In this document: positions 55,350 to 63,630 of the stretch, piece after piece
Position numbering within the stretch: the first letter of the stretch is position 1
Layout: each line of letters opens with the position of its first letter
Origin: AP-15 sp963788085
Lineage (GTDB): Bacteria; Pseudomonadota; Alphaproteobacteria; ATCC43930; CGMCC-115725
Reading direction: 5' to 3'
DNA: 64,000 nucleotides
NCBI GenBank assembly: GCA_963788085.1
Contig: CAWBFS010000007.1
Coordinates: forward strand, 62,001-126,000
The notes under the pieces: model-generated
What the model was told of the DNA's origin: nothing
Database searches by the model: none
The model's input: only the letters and a program-made list of their open reading frames with translations
Translations under genes and position numbers: made by a program

Positions 55350-56257
55350 GACGCGTTCTCCGCCATCCAGGCGACCAGCTCGTCAAAGCCGATGCCGACA
55401 TGACGGGCGATATCGGGCACGAGTGAAGTCGGCGTCATCCCGGGTTGCGTGTTCACCTCCAGGAGATAGAGACGGCCGCAACCTCCCGGCGTGTCGTCAT
55501 AGCGCAAATCGGCGCGGCTCACGCCGCGGCACCCGAGCGCGCGATGCGCCCGCAACCCGATGTCGAGCGCCGCTTCATACACGCCCGGGGGAACCGGCGC
55601 CGGCGTCAGGTGATCCGACCCGCTCGCCGCGTATTTCGCGGTATAATCATAAAAGCTGCCGCGCGGGACGATCTCACAGGCGCCGAGCGCCCGATCCCCC
55701 ATCACCGCCACGGTGAGCTCTCGTCCGGGAACAAAGCGCTCGACCAACAACTCGGCGCCGTAGCGCCATTCCCTGACCTCCTCGCGCCAAGAATTGTCGT
55801 TCATCCGCACGATCCGGACGCCGACGCTCGATCCCTGATTGGTTGGCTTGACAACAAAAGGAGCCGGCATCGGGTCGCTCTCGACCAGGGTTTCCCGGCT
55901 GGCGACCACGCCCTCGGCGACCGGCAGGCCGGCATCGCGGAATACCGCCTTCGCCGTCGGCTTGTGCATCGCCATGGCCGAGGCGAGGACGCCCGAATGG
56001 GTGTAAGGGATGCCCAGCATCTCGAACACGCCCTGGACGGTGCCGTCTTCCCCGCCGACGCCATGCAATGCGTTGAAGATCAAGTCGGGGCGCGGGTCCA
56101 GCGCACGCATCAGCGCCGGCAAATTGCGGCCGACATCGATAACCCGCACCTCGTAGCCGCGGTCCACCAGCGCTTTGGCGCATTCGCGCCCGCTCGACAG
56201 CGAAACCTCGCGCTCCGGCGACCACCCGCCCCTCACCACCGCTACGGTCTTGGTCAC
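55337..56257 (-). CDS. ddlB: D-alanine-D-alanine ligase
   Basis: 306 residues from a GTG at 56257, chosen because AGGAGG lies four bases upstream; the frame continues upstream into a palindromic repeat. The ATP-grasp ligase has VVRGGWSPEREVSLSSG, FNALHGVGGEDGTVQG, PFVVKPTNQGSSVGV and LLEVNTQPGMTPTSLVP. It makes the D-Ala-D-Ala dipeptide added by MurF. Confidence 0.96.
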   Translation of the reverse strand: MTKTVAVVRGGWSPEREVSLSSGRECAKALVDRGYEVRVIDVGRNLPALMRALDPRPDLIFNALHGVGGEDGTVQGVFEMLGIPYTHSGVLASAMAMHKPTAKAVFRDAGLPVAEGVVASRETLVESDPMPAPFVVKPTNQGSSVGVRIVRMNDNSWREEVREWRYGAELLVERFVPGRELTVAVMGDRALGACEIVPRGSFYDYTAKYAASGSDHLTPAPVPPGVYEAALDIGLRAHRALGCRGVSRADLRYDDTPGGCGRLYLLEVNTQPGMTPTSLVPDIARHVGIGFDELVAWMAENASCDG

Positions 56258-56271
56258 CGTCCCTCCTCGTC

Positions 56272-57279
56272 TCATACCGTCACCCCCGCGAAAGCGGGGG
56301 CCCAGGGACGGCCGGCCGAAACGTCGGGATCTCGGGATTCCCGCTTTCGCAGGAATGACGAAACCATGTGCTGAATGTCTGGAAGCGGGGAACCGATGCG
56401 CTCGATTTCCCACTCGAGCAAAATCCCGGAGGTGTCATGGACGCGGCGCCTGACCTCTTCGCCGAGGCCCTCGAGGTCGGCTGCTGTGGCGGTGCCAGTG
56501 TTGATCAGGAAATTGGTGTGCTGCTGTGAAACCATCGCGCCGCCGCGGACGAGACCGCGGCAGCCGGCGACATCGATCAGACGCCACGCGCTGTCACCGG
56601 GCGGATTCTTGAAGGTCGATCCGCCGGTGCGGGCGCGCACCGGCTGGGTCGCTTCCCGCGCGGCACGGATCTCGTTCAGGCGGCGCCCGATTGCAGCGTG
56701 ATCCCCGGGCGCGCCGCGCAGCCGGGCTTCAACCAACACCCAGCACGGGTCGATTTCGCTATGGCGGTAGGAGAACCCCATCGCCCGGCTATCCACAACA
56801 TGAGTTTTGCCGGTGTGATCGAGCGTGGTCGCCGAGACGAGCACATCGCTGATTTCACGCCCGTAGGCCCCCGCGTTCATTCGCACACTGCCGCCGATCG
56901 AGCCAGGGATGCCCGACAGGAACTCGAGCCCGCCCAACCCCGCATCCGCCGCGGCGAACGCGACGATGCGGTCGAGAGCCGCCGCGCCGGCACGGATCTC
57001 GTCTCGTTCGATCTCGATCCTGGCGAACCCGCGCCCGAGCCGGATCACGACACCGGGAATGCCGCCGTCGCGCACCAGGAGGTTCGAGCCTACCCCAATC
57101 ACCGTCACCGGAACCCGCGGCGGCAGCGCTGCGAAAAACCCGGCGAGATCGGCAAGGTCGGCAGGCCGGAACAAAACCTCGGCGGGGCCCCCCACGCCAA
57201 ACCAGGTCTGCTTGCCGATCGGCGCGTCCGCGGTCAATCGGCCGCGTGCCGGAGGGAGCTGCGCAATCAATGGGGTCAT
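56272..57279 (-). CDS. murB: UDP-N-acetylmuramate dehydrogenase, C-terminus supplied by a palindromic repeat
   Basis: A 335-residue flavoenzyme reducing UDP-GlcNAc-enolpyruvate. The FAD domain has TWFGVGGPAEVLF and VTVIGVGSNLLVRDGG; FLSGIPGSIGGSVRMNAGAYG and TGGSTFKNPPG hold the catalytic serine. The last domain ends SGILLEWEIERIG, after which about 34 residues (SSFLRKRESRDPDV... AFAGVTV) are translated from the repeat at 56278-56362, which also provides the stop. Its start overlaps the murC stop (ATGA). Confidence 0.93.
   Translation of the reverse strand: MTPLIAQLPPARGRLTADAPIGKQTWFGVGGPAEVLFRPADLADLAGFFAALPPRVPVTVIGVGSNLLVRDGGIPGVVIRLGRGFARIEIERDEIRAGAAALDRIVAFAAADAGLGGLEFLSGIPGSIGGSVRMNAGAYGREISDVLVSATTLDHTGKTHVVDSRAMGFSYRHSEIDPCWVLVEARLRGAPGDHAAIGRRLNEIRAAREATQPVRARTGGSTFKNPPGDSAWRLIDVAGCRGLVRGGAMVSQQHTNFLINTGTATAADLEGLGEEVRRRVHDTSGILLEWEIERIGSPLPDIQHMVSSFLRKRESRDPDVSAGRPWAPAFAGVTV
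56278..56362. repeat. Dispersed palindromic repeat, family B, within murB 3' end
   Basis: An element of about 85 bases: CACCCCCGCGAAAGCGGGGGCC, a central GGGACGGCCGGCCGAAACGTC, and TCCCGCTTTCGCAGGAATGACG. It resembles the GTCATTCCTGCGAAAGCGGG elements that occur many times in alphaproteobacterial genomes. It spans from the ddlB ribosome-site side into the murB reading frame. Confidence 0.8.
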
Positions 57280-58700
57280 GCGACGCGGCTCGGCGATTGC
57301 AGCGCCGCGAGATCGGCCGGCAAACTGTTAGCCCAGCCGGTGATCGAACCCGCGCCCAGGCACACCACCATATCGCCGGGGCGCGCCAGCTCCCGGATTA
57401 TCGAGGCCAGCTCGCCCGGGTCCACCAAGGGGCGGACGTTGCGGTGGCCGTGCTCGATCAACCCGGCAACCAGAGCGTCGCGGCTCACGCCGTCGATCGG
57501 CGCCTCCCCGGCGGCGTAGACGTCCGCGACAAGAACAACATCGGCATCGTTGAAGCAGGTGCAGAAGCCGTCGAAAAGATGCGACACGCGCGTATAGCGA
57601 TGCGGCTGGACGACGGCGATCACCTTGCCTTCGACGATCGCGCGGGCCGCCTTGAGAACCGCTGCGATCTCGACCGGGTGGTGGCCGTAATCATCGATTA
57701 CGGTCACGCTGTTCCACTCGCCAGTCCACGTAAATCTGCGCTTCACGCCTTTAAAATTGCGGAGCGCAGCCCGCAGGGCGTCGTCGCCGAGCGCCATCGC
57801 CTCGGCGACCGCCGCTGCAGCGAGCGAATTTTGCACGTTATGACGGCCGAACATCGGCAGAAAAAGGTCGGGGATCGTGCGGCCCCGATCCGACAGAGTG
57901 TCGGAGATCGCGATGTCGTACCGAGCGCCATCCCGTCCGAGCCGGACATCGACGGCACGGATGTCGGCCTGCGGGCTGAACCCGTAGGTCAGGACCCGCC
58001 GGTCCGACAGCTTGGGGATCATCTGCTGCACCACCGGATGGTCGATGCAGAGCGCGGCAAAGCCGTAAAATGGAATGTTGCCGACAAAATCCTCGAAGGC
58101 TTGGCGCAGCGCGTCGAAGCTCTTGTAGAAATCGAGATGTTCCGGGTCGATATTGGTGACGATCGCTATAGTCGCCGGCAGGCGGGTGAATGTGCCGTCG
58201 CTCTCGTCGGCCTCGACGACCATCCAGTCGCCCGCTCCCAACCGCGTGTTCGTTCCATACGCGTTTATTATCCCGCCGTTGATCACGGTGGGGTCGAGCT
58301 GCGCCGTCTCGAGCAGCGCCCCGATAATCGAGGTCGTCGTCGTCTTGCCGTGGGTTCCGGCAATTGCCAGCGACCATTTGAGCCGCATCAGCTCGCCCAG
58401 CATCTCGGCGCGGCGCACCACCGGGACGCGGCGCACCCGGGCGGCGATGACCTCGGCATTGTCCGGTTTGACGGCGGAGGAGATCACCACGACCTCGGCG
58501 GCCCCGAGGTTGTCGGCTTCGTGACCGACGGCCACCGGAATTCCGAGATCGATGAGCCGCCGAACATTGGCGCTGTCGGCCAGGTCACTGCCCTGCACCC
58601 GATAGCCGAGATTGTGCAATACCTCGGCGATGCCGCTCATCCCAATCCCGCCGATGCCGACGAAATGGATGGGCCCGATCGATCGGGGGAGGGCTCTCAT
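57276..58700 (-). CDS. murC: UDP-N-acetylmuramate-L-alanine ligase
   Basis: 474 residues. The N-terminal Rossmann domain has IHFVGIGGIGMSGIAEVL, the ATP loop is AIAGTHGKTTTTS (residues 112-124), and VTNIDPEHLDFY and VIDDYGHHPVEI complete the Mur ligase pattern. It adds L-alanine to UDP-MurNAc. The ATG at 58700 overlaps the murG stop (ATGA). Confidence 0.97.
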   Translation of the reverse strand: MRALPRSIGPIHFVGIGGIGMSGIAEVLHNLGYRVQGSDLADSANVRRLIDLGIPVAVGHEADNLGAAEVVVISSAVKPDNAEVIAARVRRVPVVRRAEMLGELMRLKWSLAIAGTHGKTTTTSIIGALLETAQLDPTVINGGIINAYGTNTRLGAGDWMVVEADESDGTFTRLPATIAIVTNIDPEHLDFYKSFDALRQAFEDFVGNIPFYGFAALCIDHPVVQQMIPKLSDRRVLTYGFSPQADIRAVDVRLGRDGARYDIAISDTLSDRGRTIPDLFLPMFGRHNVQNSLAAAAVAEAMALGDDALRAALRNFKGVKRRFTWTGEWNSVTVIDDYGHHPVEIAAVLKAARAIVEGKVIAVVQPHRYTRVSHLFDGFCTCFNDADVVLVADVYAAGEAPIDGVSRDALVAGLIEHGHRNVRPLVDPGELASIIRELARPGDMVVCLGAGSITGWANSLPADLAALQSPSRVA

Positions 58701-59812
58701 GCCGCCCGTCCCTGCGGCCTCGAGCCGAGACCGAGCTCGGTGGCGAGTTGCGCAAGATCGCGCGCCGCGTCCGGCCGGCCGAAATCGCCGGCGCTCTGAG
58801 CAGCCCCGCTCAATGCCGCCGGATCCCCCAACAGATTTTCGAGATAAAGAGCGAAGGTGTCCGGGCGCAACTCCGGCTGCGCAACAACCCAACCGGCCCC
58901 CCCCTCGGCAAAGGCTCGGGCGTTCGCGGCCTGGTGATTGTCGGTGGCGTAAGGGTACGGAATCAGAACAGCGGGCCGGCCAATCGCGGCGAGCTCGGCC
59001 ACTGTCGACGCACCGGCGCGGCAAATTGCCAGATGCGCCCGCGCCAACCGTTCCGGAACGTCGGTAAAGAAGCTCTGCAAATCCGCCTGAATGCGATTTT
59101 TCCGATAGATCGCCTCGGCGGCGGGAAGATCCTCCGGGCGCGCCTGATGGCTGACCCGCAACATCTCGCGCAGCCTTGCCGGCAGGGCGGCCAGCGCCGG
59201 CGGTACCGCCTCGCTCATGATCCGCGCCCCCTGGCTGCCGCCCAGGATCACTACCTCGATCGGGCCGCCGCGCTGCGGCGCCTTGTATTTGGTTCGAGCG
59301 AGGGCGAGCACCGCCGGCCGTACCGGGTTGCCGGTTTGGACGGCACGGGCGCGGTCGGCCGGGCGCAGACCCGTCGTTGCCGGAAAGCCGGTAGCGATCC
59401 GCCGCACCCGAGACGCGAGGAGCCGATTGGCGCGGCCGAGCACGGCATTTTGCTCGTGGATCGCCGTCGGCAACCCCAGAGAAACCGCCGCGAGCATCGT
59501 CGGGATCGAAGGATAACCCCCGAAACCGATGACGCAGGCCGGGGAAAGTCGGCGCAACAGGCGGCGCGCCTGCAATGTCCCGAGCGCAAGCTCACCAAGC
59601 GCGTGGGCGGTATGCGCCGCTCCACCCCCCAGCTGGGCGGCACGCACATGGTGCGTCTCGATCTCGGCAAGCCGCCCGGCGAAGGCTTCCGCTCGTGCAT
59701 CGCTGAGGAGATGCACCTTGCTGCCCCCGCCGAGCAGCTCGGCGGCCAGCGCCTCGGCCGGGAACAGATGGCCGCCGGTGCCACCGGCCGCGAGCACGAC
59801 GCACGCGCTCAC
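58697..59812 (-). CDS. murG: Undecaprenyl-PP-MurNAc-pentapeptide GlcNAc transferase
   Basis: 371 residues from GTG 59812, fixed by a GTGA overlap with the ftsW stop. VLAAGGTGGHLFPAEALA is the N-terminal glycine-rich loop, GFGGYPSIPTMLAA and HEQNAVLGRANRLL are MurG signatures, and LGGSQGARIMSE plus CRAGASTVAELAAIGRPAVLIP form the donor site. It makes lipid II at the inner face of the membrane. Confidence 0.96.
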   Translation of the reverse strand: MSACVVLAAGGTGGHLFPAEALAAELLGGGSKVHLLSDARAEAFAGRLAEIETHHVRAAQLGGGAAHTAHALGELALGTLQARRLLRRLSPACVIGFGGYPSIPTMLAAVSLGLPTAIHEQNAVLGRANRLLASRVRRIATGFPATTGLRPADRARAVQTGNPVRPAVLALARTKYKAPQRGGPIEVVILGGSQGARIMSEAVPPALAALPARLREMLRVSHQARPEDLPAAEAIYRKNRIQADLQSFFTDVPERLARAHLAICRAGASTVAELAAIGRPAVLIPYPYATDNHQAANARAFAEGGAGWVVAQPELRPDTFALYLENLLGDPAALSGAAQSAGDFGRPDAARDLAQLATELGLGSRPQGRAA

Positions 59813-60928
59813 AGCTCGCCTCCTCCGAGTCGGCGCCGCGTCAGCGCGAGCATCATCCCCATGCCGAGCCCGAGGGCCAGCAGCGAGGATCCGCCATAGG
59901 ACAGGAACGGCAAGGTCATGCCTTTCGTCGGGATCAGGTGCAGGCTCGAGGCCATGTTGATCGCCGCCTGCAGCCCGAACTGGACGAGCAAGCCGGTCGC
60001 CGCGAGCAGGACGAAAAGGCTGCCCTCCTGCGACATTCGCGAAAACCCGCGCAGCACGATGAACGCGAACAGCGCGACGATGGCCAGGCAGACCACCACT
60101 CCGAACTCTTCCCCGGCGACGGCGAAGACAAAATCCGCATGCGCGTCGGGGAGGACGTCTTTCACGGTGCCTTCGCCCGGACCACGACCCCACAACCCGC
60201 CATTGGCGAAGGCCTCGATCGAGCGGTCCACTTGATAGCTGTCGCCGGTCGAGGGATCGAGGAAGTGGTCGACCCGGACCCTGACGTGCGGCAGGTAGAG
60301 ATAGGCGCCGACCAGGCCACCCAGCTCCGGCGAGAGCGCCGGCCGCAACCCAGTAAAGCCGCATCCCCGCCATGAAAAATTGCGCAAACCAGACGGCAGC
60401 GACGACGGCCGCCATGCCGATGTCCGGCTGCTTTATCAACATCGCGACGACGAGGAGGAACAGCGCGATGCAAATCAAATTGCCGGGAAACCGGGGACGC
60501 AGTTTCTGCTCCGCAAATAACCAGGCGGCCACGACGGCGAAGGTCGGCTTGACGAATTCGGAGGGCTGCAGCGACAAGCCCGGGAAGTTGATCCAGCGTC
60601 GCGCACCCTTGATTTCGACGCCGATGACGAAAGTCAGCGCGAGCAGGACGAGCGAGATGCCAAAACCGATCACCGCAATGCGGCGGATGGTCCGGGGTGG
60701 CTGGAGCGAGACCGCGAACATGAGGCCCAGCGCCAACGGCAGCATCGCGAGATGGCGGCGGACAAAATGCAGCCCGTCATAACCGATCCGCTCGGCCACC
60801 GGAGGGCTCGCCGCCAAGCTCATGACGACGCCGAAGCCGATCAGCAGGCCGAGCGCGGCAAGGCTCCAACGGTCGACGGTCCACCACCAACGCGCGACCT
60901 GGCTCTGATCGATCCGCGCGAATCTCAT
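59809..60928 (-). pseudogene. ftsW: Peptidoglycan glycosyltransferase FtsW, one frameshift
   Basis: The first frame from ATG 60928 runs WWWTVDRWSLAALGLLIGFGVVMSL through RWINFPGLSLQPSEFVKPT and GMRLYWVAAGALAGAG. Near 60318 the frame shifts and continues GLVGAYLYLPHVRVRVDHFLDP, YQVDRSIEAFANGGLWGRGPGEG and the end TKGMTLPFLSYGGSSLLALG. Joined, all SEDS landmarks are present. FtsW polymerises lipid II at the septum. An essential gene with a single-base break suggests sequence error. Confidence 0.9.
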
Positions 60929-61013
60929 CCGTAGCCCCAGCGGTCGGGCGCGAGAGACATGAGGGGGAAGATATAGCGTAATTTGATCGCGCCATCTAAA
61001 ACGGTTGGTGCAG

Positions 61014-61068
61014 CCCCCCTCCCGCATTGCGGGAGAGGGGGCCGAGCGCAGCGAGGCGGGTGAGGGTC
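61014..61068. repeat. Dispersed palindromic repeat, family A, copy 4, between mraY and ftsW
   Basis: CCCTCCCGCATTGCGGGAGAGGG hairpin followed by GAGCGCAGCGAGGCGGGTGAGGGT, the same parts as at 43791-43841. It lies where murD is found in most alphaproteobacterial dcw clusters. Confidence 0.8.
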
Positions 61069-61082
61069 CCGCACCATGCCCT

Positions 61083-62171
61083 TCACCGCAGCTTCAGGGT
61101 GGCGAGGCCGGCGATCGCCAAAATCCAGGCGATGATCCAGAAGCGGATGACGATTTTCGGCTCCTCCCACCCCAGCTGCTCGAAATGGTGGTGCAGCGGC
61201 GCCATTCGGAACACCCGCCGCCCGGTCATCTTGTAGCTCGCGACCTGCACGATGACCGATATCGCCTCGAGGACGAAAAGACCGCCGATGATGGCGAGCA
61301 CCAGTTCGTGCTTGGTGACGACGCTGATCGTCCCCAGCGCGGCGCCGATCGACAATGATCCGGTGTCGCCCATAAAGACCATGGCCGGCGGTGCGTTGAA
61401 CCAAAGGAAACCGAGGCTCGCGCCCACCATCGCGCCGCAAAACACTGTCAGCTCGCCCGCTCCGACGACGTGATGGATCTGCAGATAATTGGCGAAGACC
61501 AGATTGCCGGCGAGGTAGGCAATAATCGCGAAGCAGCCCGCCGCGATCATCGAGGGAACGATCGCCAGCCCGTCGAGACCGTCGGTCAGGTTGACCGCGT
61601 TCGAGGCGCCGACGATGACGAACGCGCCAAACGGCACAAAGAACCAGCCGAACGCAAACAGCAGGTTCTTGAAGAACGGAACTGCCAAAGCGTTCGCCAG
61701 CCCGGCCGGCGCTACATAGGAAATGGCGGTGCAGGCAGCGGCGGCGAGCGCGAATTCGAGGACGAGCTTGGCCCGGCCGGAGAGGCCGCGATGCGAATTC
61801 CGCGTCAGCTTGCGATAATCGTCGAAGAAGCCGATCAGCCCGAATCCGGCAGTGGTAAGCAGCACGATCCACACGTAGGGATTGGTCAAATCCGCCCATA
61901 GCAAGGTCGATGTCGTCAGCGCGGTCATGATCAGGAAGCCGCCCATCGTCGGCGTTCCCTTCTTGCGCAGCAGGTGCCCGTTGGGACCGTCCGGGCGAAT
62001 TGGCTGGCCGTTCGACTGCTTCCGCCGCAGCCACAGGATCAGGTGCGGGCCGAGAATAAAGCTGATCAGCAGCGCGGTGACGACCGCGCCTCCCGAGCGG
62101 AAAGTGATGTAGCGGAACAGGTTGAAGAACTGGAATTGGTCCGCAAAGGGATAAAGCAGCGGGTACAGCAT
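61083..62171 (-). CDS. mraY: Phospho-N-acetylmuramoyl-pentapeptide transferase
   Basis: 362 residues, ten membrane helices. KKGTPTMGGFLIM, the catalytic aspartates in IGFFDDYRKL (D117, D118), NAVNLTDGLDGLA and APLHHHFEQLGWEEPKI are all present. It makes lipid I from UDP-MurNAc-pentapeptide and undecaprenyl phosphate. It lies four bases after the murF stop; ftsW follows after 154 bases instead of murD. Confidence 0.97.
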   Translation of the reverse strand: MLYPLLYPFADQFQFFNLFRYITFRSGGAVVTALLISFILGPHLILWLRRKQSNGQPIRPDGPNGHLLRKKGTPTMGGFLIMTALTTSTLLWADLTNPYVWIVLLTTAGFGLIGFFDDYRKLTRNSHRGLSGRAKLVLEFALAAAACTAISYVAPAGLANALAVPFFKNLLFAFGWFFVPFGAFVIVGASNAVNLTDGLDGLAIVPSMIAAGCFAIIAYLAGNLVFANYLQIHHVVGAGELTVFCGAMVGASLGFLWFNAPPAMVFMGDTGSLSIGAALGTISVVTKHELVLAIIGGLFVLEAISVIVQVASYKMTGRRVFRMAPLHHHFEQLGWEEPKIVIRFWIIAWILAIAGLATLKLR

Positions 62172-62175
62172 CGGT

Positions 62176-63630
62176 TCACGTCTCTGGCCGACGTGATTCG
62201 GGCCGGCATGGTTCGGGCGGGCATGATTCGAGTCTGGCTGATTGCGCGCGCAGCAGCTCCACGACGCGGCTGACGCGCACGCCGCGGGAGCCCTTGATCG
62301 TCACGACATCGCCGGGTTCGAGAAAGCGTAGGAGCGCAGGCATAGCTTCCTCGGGCGATCGCCACAACCCGCCTCGTTTCCCCTCGGGAAGAACTTCGTG
62401 CAGCGCGGCAATAGCCTGTGCCGATCAGAAAGACGCGGTCGATCTCGGCTGCGGCGAGCGGTTCGGCGAGCTCACGGTGCAGACGCTCGGATGCGTCGCC
62501 CAGCTCGAGCATATCGCCGAGCACCGCTACGCGTCGTGCGCCGGCCCCCGGCTCGGTGGCGGCGAGCACGGCGAGGGCAGCGCGCATAGACGGTGGGCTG
62601 GCGTTGTAGCTCTCGTCGATCACCGTCAACGTGCCGCCGCGCCAAGCGAGTCTCGTCGCGGCGGCCACGGCCCGGCAGCGGTTGGAGTTCGGCCAGCGCC
62701 TCCGCGGCTCGGTCGACAGCGGCGCCGGCGGCATGCGCCGCCCCGAGCACCGCGAATGCGTTCATGACCCAATGCCGGCCCGGGAGCGGCACCCGAAACC
62801 TGATGGCGGTGCCGCAAACCGTAGCCTCGACAGTGCTGCCGCGCGAATCGAGCACGCAATCGACGAGGCGCGCGGCGGCTTCCGGATGGGCTCCAAAGCC
62901 GAGGATCTCGACGGCGCCGGCACGCTTCGCGGCCGCGGCCAATCTTGCGTAATGCGGGTTGTCGCGGTTGAGAACCGCGACGCCGCCGGGCTCCAGCCCG
63001 AGGAAGATCTCGGCCTTGGCATCGGCAATCGCCTCGACCGACGGGAAGAAACCGAGATGAACCGGCTCCACCGCCGTGATCACCGCGATATGCGGGCGCA
63101 CGAGCCGCGTGAGGCTCGCGATCTCGCCGGGATGGTTCATGCCGAGCTCGAAAACACCGTAACAGGCGTCCGGCGGCAAGCGGGCGAGCGACAATGGCGC
63201 GCCCCAATGATTGTTGAGCCCGCCGGCCGAGGCATAGGTCGGGCCGGAGCTGGCGAGCGCCACGCGCAATGCCTCCTTGGTCCCGGTCTTGCCGACGCTG
63301 CCGGTGACGGCGACGATCCGAGCTCCGCTGCGGTTGCGCCCTGCCGCGCCGAGCGCGGCGAGACCGGCCAGGGTATCGGTGACGCCAAGCAGCGGAGAGG
63401 ACGCCGGAAGCTGCGGGATGGTCCCGGTCCACCATTGCCGCGGCGGCACCGCGCTGCAGCGCAGTCGCGACAAAATCGTGGCCGTCATGGTTGGGGCCGC
63501 GCAGCGCGACGAACAGGTCGCCCACGGCCAGGCTGCGAGTATCGATCGAGATCCCTGTCGCGGCCCACTCCGTCACACTCGACCCGCCGGTCGCGGCCGC
63601 GGCGTCAGCGGCGGTCCACAATGCAGTCAT
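62176..63630 (-). pseudogene. murF: UDP-MurNAc-tripeptide-D-Ala-D-Ala ligase MurF, three frameshifts
   Basis: Begins MTALWTAADAAAATGG with ISIDTRSLAVGDLFVALRG. Near 63428 the frame changes to VTDTLAGLAALGAAGR and the ATP loop AVTGSVGKTGTKEAL, ELGMNHPGEIASLTRLVRP and NRDNPHYARLA. Near 62672 it changes again to LTVIDESYNASPPSMRAAL and VLGDMLELG, and near 62408 once more to LHEVLPEGKRGG and DVVTIKGSRGVRVSRVVELL. The tail carries a three-unit 15-base repeat. The ATG overlaps the murE stop (TGATG). Confidence 0.88.
62186..62230 (-). repeat. Three-copy 15-base tandem repeat in the murF tail
   Basis: Plus-strand units GGCCGACGTGATTCG, GGCCGGCATGGTTCG and GGCGGGCATGATTCG follow one another exactly. 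On the coding strand they give a run of five-residue units of the form E-(S/P)-(C/R)-(P/R)-P just before the stop codon. Confidence 0.75.

Noticed and set aside
19502..63428. Programmed ribosomal frameshifting as a cause of the many frame changes
   Set aside because: The breaks lack a common slippery heptamer or downstream structure, affect unrelated genes and often occur twice or three times in one gene.
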